A stretch of 64,000 nucleotides of DNA from Sphingobacterium alkalisoli (GCF_005049105.1 NZ_SUKA01000004.1:1-64000), one strand, 5' to 3'; positions 8,434 through 18,140 are shown, numbered from the stretch's first letter. Program-made: numbers and translations. Notes: generated by a model from the letters alone, not told the origin.

Positions 8434-9090
8434 TTACCAAGCCTTGTCACCTACCAATGGTACAAATCGAAACGTATCCAAAACAATACGCTCAAAATCA
8501 TTTTCACCAACACGTAAAATTGTAATCATCTTTTGAGAATTTTCATCCCCCACAGGAATAACTAAAAGACCTCCCAATTTCAATTGCTTAAGCATCGCAT
8601 CCGGAACGAAAGGAGCTCCTGCAGTTACTATAATTTTATCATAAGGAGCATATTCGGGAATCCCTTTAGACCCATCACCCAAAAAGAAATTGGGTTTATA
8701 ACCGATATAAGGCAAAACTTGTATAGTACGGTTGTATAAGGCTTCTTGGCGTTCAATTGTATATAAATCAGCTCCTAATTCCAACAATATGCAAGACTGA
8801 TAACCAGATCCAGTCCCAATTTCTAAAATCTTATCCCCCTGTTTTACATGCAATAGCTCTGATTGATAGGCTACTGTATAAGGTTGTGAAATCGTTTGTC
8901 CATCCCCGATTGGGAAAGCAATATCTCTATATGCCTGATTCCAAAAGGTTTCATCAAAGAAAAAATGACGAGGCACCTTGGCGATCGCGCGCAACACATT
9001 TTTATCTTCGATTCCTCTTTTCTCCAGATGTTTGACAAGTTGCTTGCGTGCGCCTTTTTCTCGGTAGTTATCTACAAATTTGTATGCCAT
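8434..9090 (-). CDS. pcm: Protein-L-isoaspartate O-methyltransferase
   Basis: 218 residues. The enzyme methylates isoaspartyl residues in aged proteins using S-adenosylmethionine and so starts their repair. Visible signs: the substrate-side motif DGQTISQPYTVAYQ (about residues 63-76) and the AdoMet-binding motif LEIGTGSGYQS (about residues 91-101), followed by the acidic residue of motif II in YTIERQE. Length matches the family. It lies 51 bases upstream of the MutS-like gene on the same strand and may share its transcript. Confidence 0.94.
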   Translation of the reverse strand: MAYKFVDNYREKGARKQLVKHLEKRGIEDKNVLRAIAKVPRHFFFDETFWNQAYRDIAFPIGDGQTISQPYTVAYQSELLHVKQGDKILEIGTGSGYQSCILLELGADLYTIERQEALYNRTIQVLPYIGYKPNFFLGDGSKGIPEYAPYDKIIVTAGAPFVPDAMLKQLKLGGLLVIPVGDENSQKMITILRVGENDFERIVLDTFRFVPLVGDKAW

Positions 9091-9414
9091 TGTTCCTCAA
9101 AAATACCATTGTTGAGGCATATTTTCTTAATTAAATGCAAAATGTTTTAGCTCAGTAGATTCGTGGATTCGAAAATTCAGACTATCCATATAAGTGTGCT
9201 TTTCCAAAGATTTTACTATCTTACCTCCTTAAATTTAAACTATCATGACTTTTGCAATCAAACTGAGAAATAATAACGAGAGCTTCATTATTTACAAACC
9301 TGTTGGCACCAACATATCATAACCCTAAAGCGACTAATTGTAAAGTAAACAAATTACCTACGCGAGCTCTTTAGTACAGCTTAGTAACAACATATTACTT
9401 ATCATTAAATACGA
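9091..9414. other. Intergenic region between divergent pcm and beta-lactamase-like genes
   Basis: 324 bases without a convincing gene. A 25-codon reading frame (9245-9322, plus, starting MTFAIKLRNNNES) exists but has no recognisable family and no clear promoter, so it is noted only as a possibility. I see no clear TAnnTTTG box close to the ATG at 9415, and no hairpin. Confidence 0.5.
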
Positions 9415-10242
9415 ATGAAATATAGAAAAAGACTACTCGTTCTCGTCGTTCTTACAAAAGTTATAGTTGGATGCGATAGTCCCAAAAGTGGCAGCAAGCT
9501 TGATGAGAGCTATAAAACGACATTTGATAAAATATTAGAAGCTCAGGATGTAAATGGGTCTATTTTAATCTATGACCCCCAAAAGAAAATTTACTATTCA
9601 AATGATTTTCATTGGGCTAATACAGGTTTTCTTCCTGCATCCACTTTCAAAATACCAAATGCCATTGTTGCAATGGAAACATCTACCATCAGCAACGACA
9701 GTGCGATAATAAAATGGGATGGAAAAAAGAGGGCGTTTGAAAGCTGGGAAAAAGATCTCACATTTCGGGAAGCTTTTCAAGCTTCTTGTGTACCGTGCTT
9801 TCAAGAGATTGCCCGTAAAATTGGTGTAGAAAACATGGAAAATTATCTCAATAAATTGCGCTATCCTACTATGGATGTAAGAGAAGAAACTATTGACAAC
9901 TTTTGGTTGAGGGGTAACTCCAAAATAACCCAAATGGAGCAAATTGATTTTCTGCAACGTTTTTACACAAAAAAGTTACCCATCCTAAACTCGACTCGTG
10001 ACAAAATGCTGAAGCTTTTCGAAATCGAAAAAACACCCGAATATACACTAAGCGGAAAAACAGGCTGGTCATATAACGAAAAAGACAACAACGGGTGGTT
10101 CGTTGGTTTCTACCAAAGAGGGGAGCGTATTTATTATTTTGCTCTTAACGTCGTTCCGAAAGATGTCAATAACATGGAACAATTTGCTACCGCCCGCGTA
10201 AATGCGATCCGTGAAGCGTTGCACCAAATGCGGCTCTTGTAA
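9415..10242 (+). CDS. Class D (OXA-type) beta-lactamase-like lipoprotein
   Basis: 275 residues. The N-terminus has a positively charged start, a hydrophobic core and a lipobox ending IVGC, giving Cys20 as the lipidated residue. Class D marks follow in order: STFK at 76-79 (nucleophile Ser76 and the Lys that is carboxylated in this class), the S-x-V motif as SCV at 124-126, FWLRGN at 163-168, and KTG at 215-217. The usual YGN motif is changed: the matching position reads YPT at 150-152. By family it would hydrolyse beta-lactams, or act as a penicillin-binding sensor like the related BlaR1 domain, at the periplasmic face of a membrane. Whether the altered motif leaves useful activity is unknown. 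First of three plus-strand genes for exported proteins. Confidence 0.88.
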   Translation: MKYRKRLLVLVVLTKVIVGCDSPKSGSKLDESYKTTFDKILEAQDVNGSILIYDPQKKIYYSNDFHWANTGFLPASTFKIPNAIVAMETSTISNDSAIIKWDGKKRAFESWEKDLTFREAFQASCVPCFQEIARKIGVENMENYLNKLRYPTMDVREETIDNFWLRGNSKITQMEQIDFLQRFYTKKLPILNSTRDKMLKLFEIEKTPEYTLSGKTGWSYNEKDNNGWFVGFYQRGERIYYFALNVVPKDVNNMEQFATARVNAIREALHQMRLL

Positions 10243-10343
10243 GTTTCGGCGCTACCACGCTACTCCCACAAGCCCCGGAGAAATATGCATTAATTAAGCA
10301 TCGATATATAAAAATGAAACAAACGAAGAACAACTTTATACCT

Positions 10344-11201
10344 ATGAAAAATATTCTTTTATTCCTTTTAATTACCACATTACACCTTCCGGTCGTTTTC
10401 GGACAAAAAGCAACTCCTGAAGATGATGATATTTTAAAAATTCTAGCTATCGGGAATAGTTTTTCAGAAGATGCATTAGAAAACTACCTTTACGAACTTG
10501 CTGCCACAGCTGATAAAAAAATTGTGATTGGAAACATGTATATCGGGGGTGCATCTTTGGAACTTCATACAAAAAATATCAATGAAGATAAAGCAAATTA
10601 TAGCTATAGAAAAATCGACTTGGATGGCACAAAAACAACGCGCAAAGGGATTAGTATATCCAACGCCCTCAAAGATGAGAATTGGGACTATATCAGCCTG
10701 CAGCAGGCCAGTCCCTATTCGGGCCAATACGACATCATCATGAAGAGTCTTCCTCAATTATTAGATTATGTAAAAGGGGTTGTTTCTCCAGATACTAAAA
10801 TTGTATACCATCAGACCTGGGCCTATCAGCAAGATTCGAAACACGAAGGATTTAAAAATTACAATAAGAATCAGATGACAATGTATAACGATATCGTAGT
10901 GGCAACAAAAAGAATTCATAAATCCAAACAATTCGCCTTTGTTGCCCCAGCTGGCACGGCTATTCAAAACGCGCGCACAAGTTCTATCGGCGACCATTTT
11001 ACTCGCGACGGCTATCATTTAGATCTAGCTTACGGGCGCTTTACTGCCGCTTGTGTTTGGTATGAAAAGTTATTTCGTCTTGATGTTCGCAAGAATCGCT
11101 ATAAACCAAAAAATGTCAGTGAGCTACAGGCTAACATTGCCAAAGACGCTGCTCATAAAGCCGTAAAAAAACCTTTCAAAATTTCTAAAGTAATGCGCTG
11201 A
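10344..11201 (+). CDS. DUF4886 domain-containing exported protein (SGNH-hydrolase-like)
   Basis: 285 residues from the ATG at 10344. That start gives a clean signal peptide (MKNILLFLLITTLHLPVVFG, then QKA); an in-frame ATG at 10314 adds ten polar residues in front and is less likely. The mature protein begins with the block LAIGNSFSEDA, where Ser39 stands at the nucleophile position of SGNH-type esterases, and near the C-terminus has RDGYHLDL, the Asp/His block of the same fold. DUF4886 proteins occur widely in Bacteroidota and probably de-acylate carbohydrates or other envelope substrates; the substrate here is unknown. Confidence 0.85.
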   Translation: MKNILLFLLITTLHLPVVFGQKATPEDDDILKILAIGNSFSEDALENYLYELAATADKKIVIGNMYIGGASLELHTKNINEDKANYSYRKIDLDGTKTTRKGISISNALKDENWDYISLQQASPYSGQYDIIMKSLPQLLDYVKGVVSPDTKIVYHQTWAYQQDSKHEGFKNYNKNQMTMYNDIVVATKRIHKSKQFAFVAPAGTAIQNARTSSIGDHFTRDGYHLDLAYGRFTAACVWYEKLFRLDVRKNRYKPKNVSELQANIAKDAAHKAVKKPFKISKVMR

Positions 11202-11251
11202 TAACTGATAAAAATAAATATCTTAGTATCACTCACCACACACGAAAAATT

Positions 11252-12115
11252 ATGAAGTACTTGCTCGTATTTTTAACCGTTCTTCTTACCCAACGAAGTA
11301 TATCGCAGACGATATTTCCGGATTTTCTTGAAGGCACCTGGAAGAGGAAGGATAAGAACCATTATGAACATTGGGATAGATTGAATTCACGTACCTTTAA
11401 GGGATTTTCTTATATGCTAAAGAATGGCAGTATAACGGTTACGGAATATGCCACTATCCATCAAAGAAAAGAGAAGGAAATCGTGTATTCTGTGGCTGTA
11501 AAAGGTCAAAATTCGGGCAAAACGGTCAACTTTAAACAAACTCTTTCTGATACCGCTCTAGTGTTTGAAAACCAAGCTCATGACTTCCCCAAAAAAATTA
11601 TATATAAAAAACTTACCGATTCTGAGGTCTTGGTGCAAATTTCAGATGGGGGACAAAAAATTTATTCTTACACCTTATTGAAAGAGAATACAAGAAACAC
11701 GACTTTAGATTCCAATAATACCAACCCAAATTACAATTATACACTCGCCGAAAAGTTAGGAGCAGACAACTATGGAATGAAAAAGTATATTCTTGTTGTG
11801 CTAAAAACAGGAAGCAATCAGACAAACGATAAAGAATTTATAAATAACACTTTTAGAGGGCATCTTGATAACATCAATAACCTCGTAGAACAAGGTAAGC
11901 TAATTGTTGCAGGGCCTTTGGAACAAAACGAAAGAACTTTTCGAGGGATTTTTATTCTAAATGTAGACTCTATGGCGGAAGCAAATGAGATATTGCTAAC
12001 CGACCCTGCCATTCAGGAAAATCTCCTTGCTTACGAATTATTTAATTGGTATGGCTCCGCGGCATTGCCAGAGTACCTTCCTTCCGCTGATAAGGTATGG
12101 AAACTATCCCCTTAA
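11252..12115 (+). CDS. Exported two-domain protein: DUF6265-like plus YCII-related
   Basis: 287 residues with a signal peptide ending near SISQ. The first part (about residues 22-145) has FLEGTWKRKD and a series of beta strands including ENQAHDFPKKIIY, typical of DUF6265-like lipocalin-type domains. After a short Asn-rich linker, the second part (about residues 170-280) looks like a YCII-related domain: YILVVLKTG, a central GPLEQNE and a terminal block with LLAYELFNWYGS. YCII domains are small ferredoxin-like folds, usually cytoplasmic and enzymatic in a few cases. Joining one to a secreted lipocalin-like domain is unusual. Function unknown. Confidence 0.75.
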   Translation: MKYLLVFLTVLLTQRSISQTIFPDFLEGTWKRKDKNHYEHWDRLNSRTFKGFSYMLKNGSITVTEYATIHQRKEKEIVYSVAVKGQNSGKTVNFKQTLSDTALVFENQAHDFPKKIIYKKLTDSEVLVQISDGGQKIYSYTLLKENTRNTTLDSNNTNPNYNYTLAEKLGADNYGMKKYILVVLKTGSNQTNDKEFINNTFRGHLDNINNLVEQGKLIVAGPLEQNERTFRGIFILNVDSMAEANEILLTDPAIQENLLAYELFNWYGSAALPEYLPSADKVWKLSP

Positions 12116-12128
12116 TAATCCGACATCG

Positions 12129-12152
12129 AAGGCATCAATAATGCTTTTATTC
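12129..12152. terminator. Weak hairpin between convergent genes
   Basis: AAGGCAT and ATGCTTT can pair around a five-base loop, followed by a short T-rich run. It lies between the plus-strand DUF6265/YCII gene and the minus-strand priA end and may serve the plus-strand transcript. The stem is short and holds a G-T pair, so support is modest. Confidence 0.35.
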
Positions 12153-12198
12153 AAATACCGACCAACACATAGCAGGGCAGATCGGTCTTTTAAAATGC

Positions 12199-14679
12199 TT
12201 AATATGGATCTACATCTATTTGGATACGAATCCCCGTATTGTGCTTATCCAGCTCAAACAGCATAATCGTCTGTCGGATAAGATCTTTCACTTTATGAAT
12301 ACTGATATTCACACGCTCTATCTTTAAAGTAATCGTTTGGATATAGTGATTTCGCACACGCGATACCAGTGGTGGCTCCGGTCCAAGAACCCTATGCCCT
12401 AGATGAGAACGAAGCGCAGTGGCCATTCTCGTAGCAGAGTCTAAAACCTGTTGTTGGTCCGTATGCTTGATATCCATTCTTATCAGTCTACAAAATGGAG
12501 GGTATAGAAAATTTTTACGCTCAGTAATTTCCTTCAAAAACATACCGTCGTAGTCATGATTCACTACCTGTTCAATTACCCGATGCTGCGGCGTATAGGT
12601 CTGGATGATTACTTTACCCAGCGATTGCCTTCTCCCAGCGCGTCCCGCCACCTGAGAAAACAATGAAAAAGCCCGCTCATACGCCCTAAAATCAGGGAAA
12701 TTAATAATTGTATCCGCGTTGATAATTCCAATTAGGCTCACACGTCCGAAATCCAGCCCTTTGGCCACCATCTGTGTGCCAATCAATACATCAAATTCAT
12801 GATCGTCAAACGCACCTATTATCTTGTCAAATCCGTATTTACCCTTTGTTGAATCCAGGTCTAGGCGGCTTATTCGAAGTTCCGGCATCAAGATCTCTAA
12901 TTCTTCTTCCACCCTTTCGGTACCAAACCCTTTGCTCTCCATATGTGGCATACCACAAGCCGGACATACATTAATCGGCGATTCAGAATGCCCGCAATAA
13001 TGACAATGCAATAAATGTGATGTTTTATGATAGGTCAAACTAACATCACAATTGACACATTTGGCGACGTACCCACACGTACTACATTGTACAAACGGAG
13101 TATGTCCGCGACGATTCTGAAATAATATGATCTGTTCCTTTTTACTTACTGCCTCCGCTATATTTCTTAGAAGATCTGCACTAAAATAGGAATGCATCTG
13201 TTCTTTTCGACTTTCTTCTGGAATATTTATAATCTGAATATCTGGTAATTGTGCAGCTCCAAAACGCTCCAATAATCCTACAAAACCATATTTACTTGCC
13301 TTGGCATTGTAGTAACTTTCAATAGAAGGTGTTGCCGAACCCAATAAAACTCTTGAATGGTGGATATGGGCCAAATAGATAGCCGTATCCCTTGCATGGT
13401 AACGAGGGGCTGGATCATATTGCTTGTACGAGTTTTCATGTTCTTCGTCAACAATGATAAGACCGAGTTCTTTAAATGGTAAAAACACGGAAGAACGTGC
13501 CCCAATTATAACCTTATATTCATCTTTGATAACCTTATGCCAAACTTCTGCACGTTCATTGTCATTAAATTTAGAATGATACACACCCAGTTGGTTGCCA
13601 AAGTGCAATTTGAGCCGAGCAGTGATTTGTGCCGTAAGTGCAATTTCTGGCAGCAGATACAATACATTTTTACCGTCCGCCAACGCTGCCTCTATTAGTC
13701 GAATGTAAATTTGCGTTTTTCCAGAAGCTGTTACCCCATGTAACAGCACAACTTCTTTGTTTTCAAATTGAGCTTCAATATCGTCATACGCTTTTTGTTG
13801 GCTTTCACTAAAGGTAAAATCTTTTGTAAGCAAAATATCTGAATCATTGAATCGGCTAACGAGCTTCTCTTTAATGTCAAAAACTCCTTTATCGATCAAT
13901 GCGGATACCGCACCTGCTCCACAGCCAGAAGTTTCCATAACATCCTGACGCGTGATATCTTCCTTCGTTTTGGACAATTGCATAAAGGCAAGAAAAGCAT
14001 CTTGTTGCTTAGGTGCGCGATTGAGGCTATCTAATACCATTCGTTTTCCCTCGGCATCGCTATATTCCGATGCTAAACGCAAAAAAGCTTTTGTTTTGGG
14101 TTTATATCGTTCCTTAATTTCTTCCGAAATCAAAACGTACCCTTTTTCGAATAATGATTTTAACAAGGGGAATACGGATTTCTGCCCCAATATCTTGACC
14201 ACGTCACTAACTCTTAATTCACCAGCTATATCTAAAGCTTCCAATATCAAATAGGCTTTGTCAGAAACATCTGATCTATCGAGATTAGGATTTTCGGCTA
14301 AAACAATTTTTGTTTCTGAAGCCATCTTCAGCGCTGCCGGAAGGGCTGCTTGCATAACTTCTCCAAGGTGGCACATGTAATATTCTGCCATCCACTCCCA
14401 CAGTTGCAATTGTGCCCCGTCCACAATAGGTTCCTCATCCACAACATCCAGGATGTATTTTGCTTCATATTTAACAGGTGCTTCTGTAGAGAAAGATCGC
14501 ACAATAGCGGAATAAATTTTATTCTTCCCAAATTGTACAATTACACGAACCCCTATTTTCACACAATCATTCAAATCATACGGCACACGATATGTATATG
14601 TTTTTGCAATCGCTAAAGGGAGAATAACTTCTACAAAAAACGTTTTACGCTTTTGATCGAACAACTCTGAATTGGACAT
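12199..14679 (-). CDS. priA: Primosomal protein N' (replication restart helicase PriA)
   Basis: 826 residues. PriA recognises abandoned replication forks and reloads the replisome. Domains seen in order: N-terminal 3'-DNA-binding region (residues 1-110, with YTYRVPYDL), winged-helix part, a DEAH-type helicase core with Walker A GVTASGKT at 315-322 and DEEH at 411-414, then a zinc-binding insertion with paired cysteines (CSTCGY, CVNCD, CHYCG, CPACG), and the C-terminal helicase half with GTQMVAKGLDF and AGRAGR. All expected motifs are intact. Flanked by a convergent gene and by a 278-base gap without a gene, so it is probably transcribed alone. Confidence 0.96.
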   Translation of the reverse strand: MSNSELFDQKRKTFFVEVILPLAIAKTYTYRVPYDLNDCVKIGVRVIVQFGKNKIYSAIVRSFSTEAPVKYEAKYILDVVDEEPIVDGAQLQLWEWMAEYYMCHLGEVMQAALPAALKMASETKIVLAENPNLDRSDVSDKAYLILEALDIAGELRVSDVVKILGQKSVFPLLKSLFEKGYVLISEEIKERYKPKTKAFLRLASEYSDAEGKRMVLDSLNRAPKQQDAFLAFMQLSKTKEDITRQDVMETSGCGAGAVSALIDKGVFDIKEKLVSRFNDSDILLTKDFTFSESQQKAYDDIEAQFENKEVVLLHGVTASGKTQIYIRLIEAALADGKNVLYLLPEIALTAQITARLKLHFGNQLGVYHSKFNDNERAEVWHKVIKDEYKVIIGARSSVFLPFKELGLIIVDEEHENSYKQYDPAPRYHARDTAIYLAHIHHSRVLLGSATPSIESYYNAKASKYGFVGLLERFGAAQLPDIQIINIPEESRKEQMHSYFSADLLRNIAEAVSKKEQIILFQNRRGHTPFVQCSTCGYVAKCVNCDVSLTYHKTSHLLHCHYCGHSESPINVCPACGMPHMESKGFGTERVEEELEILMPELRISRLDLDSTKGKYGFDKIIGAFDDHEFDVLIGTQMVAKGLDFGRVSLIGIINADTIINFPDFRAYERAFSLFSQVAGRAGRRQSLGKVIIQTYTPQHRVIEQVVNHDYDGMFLKEITERKNFLYPPFCRLIRMDIKHTDQQQVLDSATRMATALRSHLGHRVLGPEPPLVSRVRNHYIQTITLKIERVNISIHKVKDLIRQTIMLFELDKHNTGIRIQIDVDPY

Positions 14680-14957
14680 AAAACAAACTTAGATAAAATG
14701 CTTCGCATTCACCAATGCCTATTCGTAAAAACACTATTCGTAATTGGCTTTTTATGCAATTATAATCTCTCCTAATGATGGTAGTGTAATAAAGAAAGGA
14801 TGTTCTAAATCATTTTTTACCACCTCTTTCGTCGGCGCGAGTCAGATTTATTTTCTCTATAAAGAAGCAAACCGACAAATTAATCCTTCGTTCAAAACAC
14901 AGGGTAGTAAAAAACTTCGACAATAGAATTATCGAGGTTAAATATATTATATTTGGC

Positions 14958-15347
14958 TTAAGCGCGATGTCGTATTGCTGCTACAAACAGCCCGATCCAC
15001 CCCGTCATAAAAAAAAGCCCACCTATAGGAGTAACCGGACCAAGCCAAGACGCGATCTCTATATCGAATAGAGATCGTATACTCAACACATATAGCGAAC
15101 CGGAAAAAAGTAAGATTCCAGCTGTAAAAGCGATGTACGAAACACGTATCGAAGGACTTTTAGCCCTTGAAAATGTAGACAAAAATAATAACGCCAAAGT
15201 ATGATAAAAATGATATTGATTAGCGGTCTTCCAGGTTTCAAGATGGTATTCGCTTATTTTCCCTTCTAAACCGTGTGCACCAAACGCACCCAATATAACA
15301 GCGATCAACCCCAAAAAAGAGGCCGTCAATATAATCTGCTTATTCAT
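14958..15347 (-). CDS. DUF423 family membrane protein (YgdD-like)
   Basis: 129 residues with four hydrophobic helices. The family signature is plain: LGAFGAHGLEGK near residue 20, then TANQYHFYHTLALL, and a C-terminal half with PIGGLFFMTGW. DUF423 proteins are small inner-membrane proteins of unknown role found across bacteria. Divergent from the large gene at 15481; the 133 bases between them hold the promoter-like box of that gene. Confidence 0.9.
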   Translation of the reverse strand: MNKQIILTASFLGLIAVILGAFGAHGLEGKISEYHLETWKTANQYHFYHTLALLFLSTFSRAKSPSIRVSYIAFTAGILLFSGSLYVLSIRSLFDIEIASWLGPVTPIGGLFFMTGWIGLFVAAIRHRA

Positions 15348-15445
15348 CTAATTTCTAAAAGTTCAACTTAATTGAGATATTGCTTATAAATGTAAAAAAT
15401 ATCCTTTAAAAGCACAGCTATTTTCGCTTTTTTATTTGTTCGGGT

Positions 15446-15476
15446 TTTATTTTCGCATCATAATTAAGTAGGTTTG
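15446..15476 (+). promoter_or_regulatory. Predicted promoter abutting the 15481 start codon
   Basis: TAGGTTTG at 15469-15476 matches TAnnTTTG, with a TTT at 15446-15448 at the -33 position (spacer 20). Only four bases lie between the box and the ATG at 15481. Since Bacteroidota transcripts begin about four to six bases after the box, the mRNA would start at or right next to the A of the ATG. Confidence 0.45.
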
Positions 15477-15480
15477 TATT

Positions 15481-18108
15481 ATGAGGAATACGATTATCGT
15501 AACAGCTATTTTGTTTATAGCTGTAATTGGCGCTTCTATTTATTACTTCGGTGACCTTAATAAGGACCACAAAGAGGCGACCAAACCTTTACAGTACTTA
15601 CCCGAAAATACGCTATTGGTTTTATCCATTCGCAATGATGAAATAACCGACAATATCTTTAAAGATTTTGAGGTGTTTGATGCGATTCTCGGCTTTAGCG
15701 AAGCAGAAAGACTGGCGGAGTTCAAGAAAAAACTACTACGCAATGATGCCTTAAAGCCGTACGTATTGGATGCGGAAATTTACATTTCGTTTCATCCGTA
15801 CCGTAAAAAATCCGTTGAAGCACTATTTACCATTCCAAATACGGAAAAAATAGCAGCTGATGAACTACCTGTAATCATCCAGCAAATGGAAAAAGAATAT
15901 GAGGTGCAAGTACAAGACACCCTAAATCAACAAATATACTCTTTCAACAATGGCCATGTTGACTCTACCTTGTATGTTATTTACTATGAAAACATACTCT
16001 TTGCTTCCTACGCTAAACCGCTGTTAGCGGCTATCGTCAGCAAAGAAACAAAGCACCTTTCGGAGCAACAGGTCGATTATTTCATTAAAAATAGCTCCCG
16101 AAACACACCATTAAGTATCTTTTTCCCGCACCAACAACTTCCCACCGCCTTAGAACACTTCCAACGTACAAGTTCCGGTTCCTTTATAAAACAGTTTGAA
16201 GAACTGAAAGGACAATCTGCGTGGAATATTAATTTCAAACAAGACGCCTTAATGTTGACTGGTGAAAGCGAAGTCGAAAATACTCAGGGAAATTACATTG
16301 CTTTATTCCGCCACCAACGTAAAAAGACACAATATCTCCACAATTTTTTCCCCTCTTCAACGGCTGTGTACATGGAATACAGTATCAGTGACCGAAGACA
16401 ATTTACCGACGATATTAGTAACTTACTTAAATTCCGTAAGGAGAACGACAGAATATACAAACAACTAACATCTCAACAAGATACTACTGTCATTTATAAA
16501 TTGCAGAAAGCACTAGGTTTGGAATTTGCATTGATCGAACAGCCGAACCAAACTAATATGGGCTACATAAGCCTGGAAGACCCGCAATCTTGGAACCACC
16601 TTAAATCTGAGTTATTTGAAGATACAGGAGATTCAATCTATAGGTTTAAGCACTCAAATCTATTATATACTTTCTATGGCGATGCTTTTAAAATCTTTCC
16701 ACGCCCTTATGTAACACAAGTAGCCAATGTACTCGTTGTAGCGAACAGCAGTACCACACTTCGCGAATATCAAAAAGATTGGAAAAACAAAAACCTGCTA
16801 ACAGGAACCTTAGGTTTTAAAAGTTTTGAAAAGCTACAAGGAAATGAAGCTAATATTACCCTTTTTGTTCATACCAAAAATGCAAATTCAAAAATACTAA
16901 ACTCACTACCACAGCACTATCAGCAAAACTTTAGGAATCGCGACAATTTTGGTTACCAAGACTTCTACTCTTGGTCAGTTCAGCTATCCGGTAACAACGG
17001 GAATTTTCTATCTCGCATATATGGGATCTATAAAAGTAAAACTGCTCTCGGAGCTACTTCTGAATGGATTTATCCATTAGAAAATAGGGCAATTACAAGA
17101 CCTTACATCTTCGAACATTCTGACACCAGTCAATTCATTTTACTTCAGGAGTTAGATCATACGCTGCACGCGATCGCCCCTTCAGGCGCGAAGATATGGT
17201 CGTCTGTATTTTCTGGACGAGTAGTAGGTGACCTACTTCAAATAGCTGACCGATCCATTATCTTAGTAACAGACCGAAATAGACTGTATCGTTTTGATAC
17301 TTCTGGAAAACCGATGAAAGGATTCTCTACGGGCGTACCAGAAGAACCGATTGCTACTCCTACCATTGCGTCGGTAAATGGTCAATCATTAATTATGGTT
17401 CCGACGAAGAAAAAAATATACACATACAACATGGAAGGATCTCGTCTTGATCTTTTTCAAGACGAAAGCATTGCAGGCGAAATAAACGGCTCAATACAAG
17501 TGGTTGGCGAATATTTTGCAATAGGAACCACTTATGGACGAATTTACTTATTCGACAAACAAGGTCGCATTACCAAGCATATCGACGCTCCAGGAAATGT
17601 CGTTTTTAGAAACCCAATTGGAACATTAGATGAAGGCAATACAGAATTCAGCATTCTAGCTACAGATACTGCAAGTAACATCTACAAGTTTTCGCTCGCC
17701 AAAGCCCCTGTCATCACACGACCTGACAAGTGGAATGCTAAGTTTTATGCAGACTTCGTAAATGTCGCCTCCTCAAATGCTCCTGAAATGGTTGTTGTCG
17801 ATGGCAGCCGAATACACGTATACGCGATAAATGACACTTCAAAACTGCTTTTCGAATATAATTTTACAAAAGATATTTCAGACAGACCTCAATATTTCGG
17901 ATCTGCTACCGGACTGGCTCTGATAGGTATTGCATCTAAATCAACCAACCTCATCTATCTGCTTAATGCGGATGGATCGATAGTCAATGGATTCCCGGTA
18001 GAAGGACAACCTTTATTCTACTATGGAAAAATAAACTACAATAGTGACACGTTTCTATTGTGCATGCGAAGAGACCACAAACTTTATGCTTTTCGACATC
18101 AAAAATAA
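15481..18108 (+). CDS. Large exported or membrane-anchored protein with C-terminal beta-propeller-like part
   Basis: 875 residues. A single N-terminal hydrophobic helix (about residues 4-25) suggests export with a membrane anchor. The region to about residue 500 looks like a DUF3352-type periplasmic domain: it begins with YLPENTLLVLSIRND and has repeated strand-helix units. From about 530 to the end there are six or so repeats with the pattern of a PQQ- or WD-like beta propeller, for example GAKIWSSVFSGRVVGD and DKQGRITKHIDAPGN. I cannot name a function; such proteins in Bacteroidota are often annotated as hypothetical. It is followed 48 bases later by the DHH phosphoesterase gene, which has its own promoter-like box. 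Confidence 0.75.
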   Translation: MRNTIIVTAILFIAVIGASIYYFGDLNKDHKEATKPLQYLPENTLLVLSIRNDEITDNIFKDFEVFDAILGFSEAERLAEFKKKLLRNDALKPYVLDAEIYISFHPYRKKSVEALFTIPNTEKIAADELPVIIQQMEKEYEVQVQDTLNQQIYSFNNGHVDSTLYVIYYENILFASYAKPLLAAIVSKETKHLSEQQVDYFIKNSSRNTPLSIFFPHQQLPTALEHFQRTSSGSFIKQFEELKGQSAWNINFKQDALMLTGESEVENTQGNYIALFRHQRKKTQYLHNFFPSSTAVYMEYSISDRRQFTDDISNLLKFRKENDRIYKQLTSQQDTTVIYKLQKALGLEFALIEQPNQTNMGYISLEDPQSWNHLKSELFEDTGDSIYRFKHSNLLYTFYGDAFKIFPRPYVTQVANVLVVANSSTTLREYQKDWKNKNLLTGTLGFKSFEKLQGNEANITLFVHTKNANSKILNSLPQHYQQNFRNRDNFGYQDFYSWSVQLSGNNGNFLSRIYGIYKSKTALGATSEWIYPLENRAITRPYIFEHSDTSQFILLQELDHTLHAIAPSGAKIWSSVFSGRVVGDLLQIADRSIILVTDRNRLYRFDTSGKPMKGFSTGVPEEPIATPTIASVNGQSLIMVPTKKKIYTYNMEGSRLDLFQDESIAGEINGSIQVVGEYFAIGTTYGRIYLFDKQGRITKHIDAPGNVVFRNPIGTLDEGNTEFSILATDTASNIYKFSLAKAPVITRPDKWNAKFYADFVNVASSNAPEMVVVDGSRIHVYAINDTSKLLFEYNFTKDISDRPQYFGSATGLALIGIASKSTNLIYLLNADGSIVNGFPVEGQPLFYYGKINYNSDTFLLCMRRDHKLYAFRHQK

Positions 18109-18110
18109 TT

Positions 18111-18140
18111 TTACAAGAACATTATTTATTAGTACGTTTG
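18111..18140 (+). promoter_or_regulatory. Predicted promoter of the DHH phosphoesterase gene
   Basis: TTA at 18111-18113, a 19-base spacer and TACGTTTG at 18133-18140 form a near-consensus Bacteroidota promoter, 16 bases before the ATG at 18157. It may also drive the FKBP gene downstream. Confidence 0.55.

Noticed and set aside
9245..9322. 25-codon frame between pcm and the beta-lactamase-like gene
   Set aside because: Too short and unsupported to call a gene; no promoter at a sensible distance and no known peptide.
14744..14926. Short plus-strand frame between priA and the DUF423 gene
   Set aside because: No family, no promoter box and no good start; the gap is ordinary intergenic DNA.
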